Made by a program: the position numbers and the translations under genes
The notes under the pieces: generated by a model
What the model was told of the DNA's origin: nothing
Databases searched by the model: none
The model's input: the letters and a program-made list of their open reading frames with translations, nothing else
Source: Bacteroidota bacterium
GTDB taxonomy: Bacteria; Bacteroidota; Bacteroidia; Chitinophagales; Chitinophagaceae
Assembly (NCBI GenBank): GCA_016866355.1
Contig: VGMN01000012.1
Span: 1 to 35,771 of the forward strand
Length of the DNA: 35,771 nucleotides
Direction of reading: 5' to 3'
Shown here: one piece after another, positions 26,201 to 33,070 of the stretch
How the letters are laid out: each line of letters begins with the position of its first letter
How positions within the stretch are numbered: the first letter of the stretch is position 1

Positions 26201-26506
26201 CTAGATGAGATCAAAAAGATTAGAGAAAACATCAATGGAAAAACTTCAGACAAACAAGGTATTACCCGTAGTCCTTTTGAAGTAACTGTAATGTCTGAGT
26301 TACAAAAAGCCATGCAATCTATCAACGCAAAAATGATGGCACCCGGAGTGCAAGAGGAAAAATTAATTCAAAATGCTGAAGAGGCTATCCGCAAAACAGT
26401 TTCTACAATCAATACTTTATTCACTGGAAAGTGGATTGACTTTAGAAAACAAGTAGAAGAAACCAAAGTCAATTTATTCAAGGAATATAGCCCAATTGCA
26501 CAATAA
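23228..26506 (+). CDS. Exported sortilin/BNR Asp-box propeller protein, paralogue 1
   Basis: This is a large exported protein built from Asp-box (S/T-x-D-x-G-x-x-W) beta-propeller repeats, often labelled glycosyl hydrolase or VPS10-like in Bacteroidota although hydrolase activity is not shown by the motif. It has a GTG start and a signal peptide of about 19 residues ending LNASAQ. At least ten Asp boxes are visible, including TENSGQNWTP, SLDAGKTWKK, TIDGGETWSK, TVDGGKTWKK, SDDGGFNWQL, STDKGGSWQM, TRDGGQNWIS and TTDFGKTWTR. After the propellers (to about residue 745) comes a linker with a Gly/Arg-rich stretch (about 814-847), then a beta domain and a C-terminal helical domain (about 930-1092). 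The 1042-residue protein on the facing strand is a clear relative, so this is a duplicated or ancient pair. Confidence 0.9.
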   Translation: MKQLLLLLTSFCLVLNASAQKVNWEQFKNWKPRNIGPAGMSGRITTVDAVVANPNIIYLGAASGGVWKTENSGQNWTPVFDEQPIQNIGSVAIQQSNPNIVWVGTGEGNPRNSLNLGAGIYKSLDAGKTWKKMGLDKTVCIHRVVIDPTNPNTVYVAAIGNPYAEHPERGVFKTIDGGETWSKILYANDTTGCADLVMDPSNPNKLIAAMWQFRRKPWELKSGGPGSGLHITVDGGKTWKKMGKDEGLPEGPLGRIGIAFARSMPSRVYAKVEATKNGLYKSDDGGFNWQLVNSNPGDVTDRPFYYQEIYVDPKNENRIYDVHSTITWSEDGGKSFATLIPYSGIHPDHHAWWINPNDPNLIIEGNDGGIGISRDRGKSWNFDEKIPVGQFYHINVDNEMPYNVMGGMQDNGSWHGPAYVWINGGIRNYYWHNVGGGDGFDVMPDPEDASWVYSESQGGSFGKRNWKTGESWYIKPPSTDPNLKMRFNWNTPMAQDPFDTKTIYLGSQFVHKSTDKGGSWQMISPDLTTNDSVKIKAFQNTGGLTLDITGAETHCSLLSIAPSVKEKGVIWVSSDDGQVHLTRDGGQNWISFAGKIPGLPAGAWIPQVTASKHNAGEAFVVANDYRRGDFKPYVFRTTDFGKTWTRLVDETKVNGYALCMIQDPTEPNLIFVGTEHGLWISVDNGANFSQWKNGYPSVSTYDLAIQEREADLAIATFGRALWVLDDIRPLRKLAASSNKTPVNNITVFPAPDAIQAQYKPADGFEWSVMGIWDADNRARGAAISFYINKPKKADTTATKPIVPTAEPAATQGPAMAGGGRGAGGGGRGFAGAGRGFGGGNRGDSVNVRIYNAERQLIRSLRWNVDTGFNRMYWGMEEKGIRMPGSPKPQPGAQEPGGSQVLPGTYKLVLTYAGQMDSTTIQIKDDPRLGNRNEIKLAQRNALDRLRVAGSKLTEGMDRLTEAEEVCNKIVAQLKGVEGKPADSLRKTSNAILDEIKKIRENINGKTSDKQGITRSPFEVTVMSELQKAMQSINAKMMAPGVQEEKLIQNAEEAIRKTVSTINTLFTGKWIDFRKQVEETKVNLFKEYSPIAQ

Positions 26507-26511
26507 CAATC

Positions 26512-26560
26512 TTGCCAACAGGAATAGAGCTAAAGGGGTAGCTTTGTTCCTGTTGTTGCA
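26512..26560. terminator. Hairpin at the convergence of the two Asp-box loci
   Basis: CAACAGGAA (26516-26524) pairs with TTCCTGTTG (26547-26555), and an inner AGCTA/TAGCT stem (26528-26532 with 26539-26543) closes a 6-base loop. It spans the 23-bp gap after the + strand propeller gene and the last codons of the - strand metallo-hydrolase gene. No long T-run follows, so it is a transcript-end hairpin rather than a textbook intrinsic terminator. Confidence 0.5.
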
Positions 26561-27447
26561 AAGTGATAGCCATCCTTCTCCAATCTTATACGATCAGGAT
26601 GCGTATGCTGTAACAATGGATTTGTATGATTGAAATGCGTGAAGTAAACACGCTCACGCATTGCGCGTGGTAAAGCTGCAAGTATCGTTACTGTTTCGCT
26701 AATAAAGGGGTGAGGTATTTCTCGCATGGGCCTACTGACTTCGCCATCTGCAAAAAATGTCCCATCTATAAAAGCATAGTCAACTTTCCCAATCTCTGTA
26801 GCCAGCAATCGATCCCACTTTTCCCATTTATCAATATCAGGAATATACAAGAGTGATTTGCTTGGGCCTTTGACATTAAATCCTACCGTTTCAGAAAATT
26901 CATCCCGATGAGGAACTAGCAGTGGTGTTATTTGAAAATTACCCAGCTGAACAGTTATTCCTTGTGTAAGAGCTTGAAGTTGTATGTTTCTTAATTGAAC
27001 AAGCTGACTCCAAGGTCCATTTTTAGTCAAGTAAGCACTCATTCTGGACATAACGTAAACAGGAACGTCGGTTGCATTCATTGCTTCTCTTCCAAAAAAT
27101 TGCAAACCGGTATAATGACCTATATGCGCATGTGTCAAAAAAATAGATCCCAATTTAAAAGTAGTAGGAAGGGCGTGATGGATTAGTTGAAATTGAGAAA
27201 CAATATCAGGAGTGGCATCCAACAAGTGAAAAACACTGTTAGCTGAATCTACCAGCGCAATAGAGGAAACAAATTGCTGCTGTTTTACATTTTTACAACA
27301 AGCTTGTAGACAACCCAACTGTGGTTGCCCTCCATCTTGCATGATTCCGCTAACCAACAGGAAAGTTGTCTGTGCGTGGACTAAAAACGAAGCACAGAAC
27401 AACCCTGCCATCAAACAATACCCTTTCATTGTAGCAATGTTTTTCAT
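26530..27447 (-). CDS. PqqB-like MBL-fold metallo-hydrolase, exported
   Basis: This is a metallo-beta-lactamase-fold protein of the PqqB-like subgroup. A signal peptide (MKGYCLMAGLFCASFLVHAQ starting at M7, or the same from M1) suggests a periplasmic location, unlike true PqqB. The family start is present as GIMQDGGQPQLGC with a cysteine cluster C46, C50, C51. The metal motif is THAHIGH (105-111), in which the usual Asp of HxHxDH is Gly, as I recall for this Bacteroidota subgroup. Further candidates are HRDE (LLVPHRDE), YIPDID and the C-terminal THFNHTNP. Length is 305 residues. ATG at 27447 overlaps the TAA of the upstream Asp-box gene by one base (TAATG), so translation is coupled. No pqq biosynthesis genes are nearby, so a role in PQQ synthesis is unlikely. 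Confidence 0.88.
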   Translation of the reverse strand: MKNIATMKGYCLMAGLFCASFLVHAQTTFLLVSGIMQDGGQPQLGCLQACCKNVKQQQFVSSIALVDSANSVFHLLDATPDIVSQFQLIHHALPTTFKLGSIFLTHAHIGHYTGLQFFGREAMNATDVPVYVMSRMSAYLTKNGPWSQLVQLRNIQLQALTQGITVQLGNFQITPLLVPHRDEFSETVGFNVKGPSKSLLYIPDIDKWEKWDRLLATEIGKVDYAFIDGTFFADGEVSRPMREIPHPFISETVTILAALPRAMRERVYFTHFNHTNPLLQHTHPDRIRLEKDGYHFATTGTKLPL

Positions 27448-30400
27448 TACTCTGCCACAATCACAGGCAAGCGCTGTTCTACAATCATTTTGTTGAACGC
27501 CTGCAATCCCTCATGCAAAACCAACTGCAGTTGCGCAAGAGCCGCATCAACTTGCTTTGCTAATTCATTATAAACATCACGTGCTTGTTGAGGTGGTGCC
27601 ATATTACCGCTACTAGCCATATCAAACACACCGCTAAGCTTATCGTCTAAACGTATGGGATAATTCAATACATCCTGTCCACTCTTTGCTTTAGTCTGAT
27701 GTAATAATTCCTCAACGGCAGTCAACCGCTTAGCAAGACTATCCCCCAAACTTTTTAACGAAGCCGGACAAGTTTTACCTAATCGGTTAGTATACTCTGT
27801 TAATTGCTGACGTGTGTTTTTGATTTTTCGAATAGCTTTCATGGTTTCGTTGAACGTATCCTGCACTTGTATTAAAAACGAAACCTGTGCTTCGTAATCA
27901 GCCTGTGTGCATTTATAATTAGGGTCAGCTAATAAATTAAATGACACGGTAGTGGTATCAGCCCCAAGTTGAACAATTGCAGTATACTTTCCTGGCGCCG
28001 CAGTGATACCAGAGGGAACACCATTCCATAAAATCAATCCATCCGCTTTTTCTGCTTCAGGATATTTTAAGTCCCATACAAATTGATTAAATCCATTCTT
28101 CACTACTAGCGGATTTTCTTTTGAACCCGTTGCAAATTTTTTAACCACTTTTCCTGCAGGACTCATAATTGTAATGGAAGCCTTCGTAGAATCAACTACT
28201 GACTTGACCCAAAAATTAACTACAGCACCCTTATTAGGATTCATAGCACTATTAGCAGGAACACTAGCAGCACCCCAACGACTAATTGTGGCTGGCACCC
28301 GATAGGCATCATTGATTTGATATACATGCATGTTCTTACTGGTCATCGTGGGATCTAATTGCTGCACCATGGATAAATCATCTAAAATCCAAAGTGAGCG
28401 ACCTTGTGTAGCTACCACTAGGTCGTTATTTTTTATAACTAAATCCGTGATAGGGGTTATTGGCAAATTCAATTGAAAGGGATGCCAGTTACTTCCTCCA
28501 TTAAAACTTACATACATACCAAACTCTGTACCAGCATAAAGCAACCCTGCTCTTTTTTGATCAGCACGCATCACGCGGGTAAAATGTTGCGAGGTGATTC
28601 CATTAGTAATTAACTGCCAGCTCTGACCATAATCCTCAGTTTTATAGATGTATGGGGTGTAATCATCCAACTTGTAACGCGTTCCCGTAATATAAATGAC
28701 TCCTTTTTTAAATGGATCCGCCTCAATGGCGTTCCACATCATCCATTGCGGAACTCCTTTTGGCGTAACATTACTCCAAATTGCTCCTCCATCTTTACTG
28801 AAATGAACTAGTCCATCATCACTGCCCGTCCAAATATGATCTTTTTCCAATGGACTTTCCATTGCAGTAAAAATGGTGCAATAATATTCTACAGAAGTAT
28901 TGTCTTTGGTAATGGGACCTCCACTTGAATACTGTCGGGATTTATCGTTTGTTGTTAAATCAGGTGATAACTGTTTCCAACTAGCTCCTTCATTAGTAGT
29001 AACAAACAACGCATTGCCAGCGCAGTATAATTTTTTGGGATCATGTGGAGAGAAGAAGATGGGGAAATTCCACTGAAATCTATATTTGAGAACATCAGCA
29101 CCCGCTCCCATTGGGTTATCAGGCCAAACGGTAATAGCCCTGTTTTCTCCTGATGTGTGATCAAATCTTGAAAGATATCCTCCATAGTTTCCGCCATACA
29201 CAATGTTGGGATTGAGTGGATCAGCAACCACATAACCACTTTCTGATCCAGCAGTAGGTTCCCAATCTTGCTCAGTGATATAACTTCCATAAGTTGAAGA
29301 CCGAAGACGCAACGTAGAGTTATCCTGTTGTGCAGCTAATACACGGTAGGGAAACGCATTATCAGTACTTACACGATATAGTTGTGCAGTGGGCTGATTC
29401 ATATACGTGCTCCAATTCTGTGCTTCATCAAAACTTACTTGTGCTCCACCATCATCAGCAACAATCATTCGTTTTCCATCCTGCGGGTCAATCCATAAAT
29501 CATGATGATCCCCGTGTGGAGTTCGCAAGGATTGAAATGTTTTTCCGCCATCACGGCTTTTCATAAATCCAACATTTGGACAGTACACCACATTTTCGTT
29601 TTTGGGATCCACAAAAACTTTGGTGTAATACCAAGCACGCTGACGAATATTATTATCATTACTTTGAAGCGTCCAGGTTTCCCCCGCGTCACTGCTACTA
29701 TACAGACCACCCTTTTCGTTCTCAATAATAGCGTAAAGCCTACTGGAATTTGAGGGCGCTACGGCCACACCAACAATTCCCCAAGTGCCTTTTGGTAATC
29801 CCGCTGCATTGCTAATGTTTGTCCACGTTTCTCCGCCATCCCTACTTTTCCATAAGCCGCTTCCGTCTCCACCGCTCTCAAGGCTATGAGGTGTACGAAT
29901 AACACGCCAGGTGCCTGCATATAATACCGCTGAGTTTTCAGCATCCATCACAAGATCACTACAACCAGCTTGTTCATTCACATATAATGTCTTTTTCCAA
30001 GTTAACCCGCCATCAGTAGATTTAAATACACCTCTTTCTTGATTAGGCCCAAATAAATGACCCATTACTCCTACCCAAACTATGGAGGGGTTGGTAGGAT
30101 GAACAATAATATTAGTGATATGTCTACCATCTTTCAACCCAACATTCTTCCACGTCTTACCGGCATCCTCACTTTTCCAAACGCCTCCTAATCCCTCTGA
30201 TACATTTCCACGCATGGTGTTTTCTCCTTCGCCCACATAAATTACTTTTTCATCTGAGGGTGCAATAGCAATTGCCCCAATAGAACCTCCAAAATAACCA
30301 TCACTGATATTTTTCCAGTTACTTCCGCCATCAGTGGTTTTCCAAACACCCCCACCGGTTGCACCAAAATAAAATGTGTTTCTGGATTGCAAACTACCCA

Positions 30401-30575
30401 CTACTGCCGCACTCCTACCTCCTCTGAATGGACCTATCAATCTATACTTAACACCACTGAGTAGGCTTGCATCTAACGTAGGAGCAGCAACCAAAGCAGT
30501 TTTTACTTTTTTAGGTTGGGCTGTTAGCGCCGTACTAAAGGCTGCCAAAACAAAAACTAAAATCAGTTGTTTCAT
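27447..30575 (-). CDS. Exported sortilin/BNR Asp-box propeller protein, paralogue 2
   Basis: This is a relative of the protein at 23228-26506, with the same order of parts and 1042 residues. The signal peptide MKQLILVFVLAAFSTALTAQ is followed by a basic linker and by the opening YRLIGPFRGGRSAAVVG, parallel to RNIGPAGMSGRITTVD in the other protein. About eleven Asp boxes are visible, such as TTDGGSNWKN, SEDAGKTWKN, STDGGLTWKK, SRDGGETWTN, SSDAGETWTL, SRDGGKTFQS, SKDGGAIWSN, TEDYGQSWQL and SFNGGSNWHP. The C-terminus is a helical bundle as in the paralogue, but the Gly/Arg-rich linker is missing. Its stop overlaps the start of the PqqB-like gene. Binding to a polymer or protein is likely from the fold; catalytic function is not demonstrated by the sequence. 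Confidence 0.9.
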   Translation of the reverse strand: MKQLILVFVLAAFSTALTAQPKKVKTALVAAPTLDASLLSGVKYRLIGPFRGGRSAAVVGSLQSRNTFYFGATGGGVWKTTDGGSNWKNISDGYFGGSIGAIAIAPSDEKVIYVGEGENTMRGNVSEGLGGVWKSEDAGKTWKNVGLKDGRHITNIIVHPTNPSIVWVGVMGHLFGPNQERGVFKSTDGGLTWKKTLYVNEQAGCSDLVMDAENSAVLYAGTWRVIRTPHSLESGGDGSGLWKSRDGGETWTNISNAAGLPKGTWGIVGVAVAPSNSSRLYAIIENEKGGLYSSSDAGETWTLQSNDNNIRQRAWYYTKVFVDPKNENVVYCPNVGFMKSRDGGKTFQSLRTPHGDHHDLWIDPQDGKRMIVADDGGAQVSFDEAQNWSTYMNQPTAQLYRVSTDNAFPYRVLAAQQDNSTLRLRSSTYGSYITEQDWEPTAGSESGYVVADPLNPNIVYGGNYGGYLSRFDHTSGENRAITVWPDNPMGAGADVLKYRFQWNFPIFFSPHDPKKLYCAGNALFVTTNEGASWKQLSPDLTTNDKSRQYSSGGPITKDNTSVEYYCTIFTAMESPLEKDHIWTGSDDGLVHFSKDGGAIWSNVTPKGVPQWMMWNAIEADPFKKGVIYITGTRYKLDDYTPYIYKTEDYGQSWQLITNGITSQHFTRVMRADQKRAGLLYAGTEFGMYVSFNGGSNWHPFQLNLPITPITDLVIKNNDLVVATQGRSLWILDDLSMVQQLDPTMTSKNMHVYQINDAYRVPATISRWGAASVPANSAMNPNKGAVVNFWVKSVVDSTKASITIMSPAGKVVKKFATGSKENPLVVKNGFNQFVWDLKYPEAEKADGLILWNGVPSGITAAPGKYTAIVQLGADTTTVSFNLLADPNYKCTQADYEAQVSFLIQVQDTFNETMKAIRKIKNTRQQLTEYTNRLGKTCPASLKSLGDSLAKRLTAVEELLHQTKAKSGQDVLNYPIRLDDKLSGVFDMASSGNMAPPQQARDVYNELAKQVDAALAQLQLVLHEGLQAFNKMIVEQRLPVIVAE

Positions 30576-30648
30576 ATTGTAATTTTGAATAAATTGAAAT
30601 TAACACTTTCCTTAAAACTCTACTAAACTTCATTTTTAAAATAGCATA

Positions 30649-31962
30649 ATGAAACACAAAATAATTATACCAATACTTTTTGCAATCAGTATGCTGGTTG
30701 GTTGCGGTAAAGACAGCCCTGCTCCTAGTGATCCTTGTCAAGGCGTTAATATTACGGTGAATGGAAGCACTGCAAATCCATCCGGCACTACAGCAAATGG
30801 CAATATCATTGCTACTGCATCAGGGGGCACAGGGCCTTATACCTACAGCTTGAATGGAGGCCCTTTTCAAGCCACCGGTCAGTTTGCAAATCTTGCGGCT
30901 GGTTCCTACACGATAACAGCAAAGAGTGCGGTTGGTTGTACGGGTAGTGCCACTTTCACACTGGGGAACTCTGATCCCTGCCAAGGAGTGACTATTACGG
31001 TAACCGGAAACACTGTAAATCCCTCAGGTACTTCTGCAAACGGTAGCATAACCGCAAATGCTGCTGGGGGTACGGGACCTTATACCTACAGCTTAAATGG
31101 AGGCCCTTTTCAAGCCACCGGTCAATTTGCAAATCTTGCGGCTGGTTCCTACACGGTAACAGCAAAGAGTGCGGCTGGTTGTACGGGTAGTGCCACTTTC
31201 ACACTGGGGAACTCTGATCCCTGCCAAGGAGTGACTATTACGGTAACCGGAAACACTGTAAATCCCTCAGGTACTTCTGCAAACGGTAGCATAACCGCAA
31301 ATGCTGCTGGGGGTACGGGACCTTATACCTACAGCTTAAATGGAGGCCCTTTTCAAGCCACCGGTCAATTTGCAAATCTTGCGGCTGGTTCCTACACGGT
31401 AACAGCAAAGAGTGCGGCTGGTTGTACGGGTAGTGCGGTTTTCACATTGAGCACCTCTACAGCACCTTGCACAGGAGTAAATATAATCATTAGCCCAACT
31501 GTAACCGGGACTACACCCTGTGTTACCGCCAGTGGTATAATTGTAGTTATTGCTACTGGTGGAACAGCACCTTACTCATACAATATAAACAATGGCGCTT
31601 TTCAATCAAGCTCCTCATTCCAAGGACTTAACAATGGAACTTACCAAATTGGTGTGAAAGATGTAAATGGATGTACAGCAACGCTTACCGGAGTTACAGT
31701 GGAAAGCAGAGAGACAGGACCTAAGTTCGCAGCAGTTAAACAACTTATACAAGCAAATTGCGTAAGCTGTCACAATGGCCCTGGCGGAATCGGAGGAATG
31801 AATCTAAGCACAGACTGCAATATTGTATCAGCTAAAGAAAGAATCAAAGCTAGAGCGGTTGACGGCACTCCAAGCCCAATGCCCAGTGGTGGACTTCTTC
31901 CACCCTCTGAGCGTCAAAAAATCATTGACTGGATCGCAGCAGGAGGAAGAGTAACTGACTAG
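30649..31962 (+). CDS. SprB-repeat lipoprotein with C-terminal cytochrome c domain
   Basis: This is a predicted outer-membrane or periplasmic lipoprotein; lipobox MLVGCGKD places the lipidated Cys at residue 19. Residues 28-270 are three tandem 81-residue SprB-type repeats (core TGPYTYSLNGGPFQATGQFA, ending AGSYTVTAKSAAGCTGSATF), then a diverged fourth unit (about 271-352). Residues 355-437 form a small class I cytochrome c-like domain: heme-binding CVSCH at 371-375 and a candidate axial Met at 411 (SPMPSGG), with the final helix KIIDWIAAGGR. The combination suggests an anchored or adhesive electron-transfer protein. The second and third repeats are identical at DNA level over more than 220 bases, so copy number may vary between strains. 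It is divergent from the Asp-box gene, 73 bases away. Confidence 0.88.
   Translation: MKHKIIIPILFAISMLVGCGKDSPAPSDPCQGVNITVNGSTANPSGTTANGNIIATASGGTGPYTYSLNGGPFQATGQFANLAAGSYTITAKSAVGCTGSATFTLGNSDPCQGVTITVTGNTVNPSGTSANGSITANAAGGTGPYTYSLNGGPFQATGQFANLAAGSYTVTAKSAAGCTGSATFTLGNSDPCQGVTITVTGNTVNPSGTSANGSITANAAGGTGPYTYSLNGGPFQATGQFANLAAGSYTVTAKSAAGCTGSAVFTLSTSTAPCTGVNIIISPTVTGTTPCVTASGIIVVIATGGTAPYSYNINNGAFQSSSSFQGLNNGTYQIGVKDVNGCTATLTGVTVESRETGPKFAAVKQLIQANCVSCHNGPGGIGGMNLSTDCNIVSAKERIKARAVDGTPSPMPSGGLLPPSERQKIIDWIAAGGRVTD
30730..31458 (+). repeat. Tandem repeat, three 243-bp units
   Basis: Units begin at 30730, 30973 and 31216 (each starts GATCC), exactly 243 bases or 81 codons apart. The segment 30933-31193 is identical, base for base as far as I can read, to 31176-31436 (261 bases, offset 243). 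The first unit differs at scattered positions. This indicates a recent unequal exchange or slippage that added a unit. It lies wholly within the SprB-repeat lipoprotein gene. Confidence 0.93.
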
Positions 31963-32301
31963 ATAGGCCATCATCACTGAGTAACTTGAGGCATTCAACT
32001 AATTGTGACCTGTAAATCTCAAAGCACCTGTCAAATATTGGCAACATTATGACTCTGTTAAATTATCCACAAATTTAAATTAGTGTAATTGTTTGATTTT
32101 CAATTGCTAATTAAAAATTATTTTATATAAGTAATTGCATTTCAATTAATTAACATATTCGGATAAACATTTGCGCATTTATATTTTTGTTCACTAACTT
32201 TCACTAACGATTTGAAACAAGTATTGCCTCTTGCAAAACAATAGCAGAATCATACTTATGTTTCATATCTGCTTTAACTGTGTTCACCAAAACCTCAACA
32301 T
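31963..32301. other. 339-bp AT-rich region upstream of the rhodopsin gene
   Basis: It separates two + strand genes and should carry the rhodopsin promoter. The clearest elements are a -7-like TATTTTTG at 32182-32189 and a direct repeat immediately after it. No strong terminator for the upstream lipoprotein gene and no short gene were seen. Confidence 0.55.
32182..32208 (+). promoter_or_regulatory. Candidate rhodopsin promoter -7 box with adjacent direct repeat
   Basis: TATTTTTG (32182-32189) matches TAnnTTTG. Right after it TTCACTAAC occurs twice (32190-32198 and 32200-32208) with a 10-base period, so both copies face the same side of the helix. A transcript from here would have a leader of about 100 bases. 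No good -33 TTG lies at the expected distance, which lowers confidence. Confidence 0.35.
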
Positions 32302-33015
32302 ATGATTGATCAAATGCTGATTGGAGTGATTGCAAAGACTGACTATGTCTCTTTCACTTTCTTTATCGGAACAATGGCCATGCTGGCCGCATCTGTTTTT
32401 TTCTTCTTTGAGTTGAACAATACCAGTAAAGAGTGGAGAACATCGGTACTCGTATCGGGTTTGATCACATTTATTGCAGCTGTTCACTACTACTACATGA
32501 GGGAATATTGGCAGGAGAACGCAGAGTCTCCAACTTTCTTCCGTTATGTTGACTGGTTACTGACTGTTCCCTTGATGTGCGTTGAGTTCTACCTGATCAC
32601 CAAGAAATCTGGAGGTACTTCAGGTCTGCTTTGGAAATTGATCCTAGCATCAGTATTAATGCTTGTTGCAGGATATTGGGGTGAGGCGGGACTTGGCAAT
32701 GCTACAATTTGGGGTACTATCAGTGCTGCCGCTTACTTCTACATTGTGTATGAAGTATGGATGGGAGATGTTAAAAAACTCGCAACAAGTGCGGGCTCTG
32801 CCGTAGCTGATGCAAACTCCGCTTTAGGATGGTTTGTGTTAGTAGGCTGGGCTATCTACCCATTAGGTTATTTGATCGGTACTGCCGATGGCCAATGGTA
32901 CGAGAGCTTCAAGAACATTGGTCTTGACATGAACATCATCTACAACATAGGTGATGCAGTGAACAAGATCGGATTTGGTCTGGTCATTTATGCACTGAGC
33001 AGAAAAGCCAGCTAA
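32302..33015 (+). CDS. Light-driven proton-pumping rhodopsin (proteorhodopsin/xanthorhodopsin type)
   Basis: This is a seven-helix retinal protein of the inner membrane that pumps protons outward in light. Helix C has RYVDWLLTVPLMCVEFYL: Asp84 (acceptor), Thr88 and Glu95 (donor) form the DTE proton-pump motif, with the same spacing as Asp97/Thr101/Glu108 of proteorhodopsin. His62 is 22 residues before Asp84, as His75 is in proteorhodopsin. Met92, at the spectral-tuning site (position 105), predicts green absorption. Asp218 and the retinal Schiff-base Lys222 are in GDAVNK of helix G. By my alignment Gly138 (IWGTIS) sits where proteorhodopsin has Phe152 and xanthorhodopsin has the Gly that admits a carotenoid antenna. 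There is no cleavable signal peptide, and 237 residues is normal. The blh gene follows after a terminator hairpin. Confidence 0.96.
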   Translation: MIDQMLIGVIAKTDYVSFTFFIGTMAMLAASVFFFFELNNTSKEWRTSVLVSGLITFIAAVHYYYMREYWQENAESPTFFRYVDWLLTVPLMCVEFYLITKKSGGTSGLLWKLILASVLMLVAGYWGEAGLGNATIWGTISAAAYFYIVYEVWMGDVKKLATSAGSAVADANSALGWFVLVGWAIYPLGYLIGTADGQWYESFKNIGLDMNIIYNIGDAVNKIGFGLVIYALSRKAS

Positions 33016-33035
33016 TCATTTACAGATGAAAAATT

Positions 33036-33067
33036 AAATGGGGGATGCAAAACATCCCCCATTTTTT
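33036..33067 (+). terminator. Strong intrinsic terminator between rhodopsin and blh
   Basis: AAATGGGGGATG (33036-33047) pairs with CATCCCCCATTT (33053-33064) over 12 bp around the loop CAAAA, and a run of T continues to 33067. It begins 21 bases after the rhodopsin stop and ends 3 bases before the preferred blh ATG at 33071. It should end most rhodopsin transcripts and allow only read-through into blh. Confidence 0.9.
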
Positions 33068-33070
33068 ACT

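Noticed and set aside
26530-27447. True pqqB for PQQ synthesis
   Set aside because: The protein has a signal peptide and no other pqq gene is in the window; only the fold and family resemblance are supported.
30730-31458. CRISPR or intergenic repeat array
   Set aside because: The 243-bp units are in frame, contiguous without spacers and encode SprB-type protein repeats.
33038-33070. Upstream ATG as start of blh
   Set aside because: It lies inside the terminator stem, and the extra residues are encoded by the hairpin itself. The ATG at 33071 begins a normal membrane helix.
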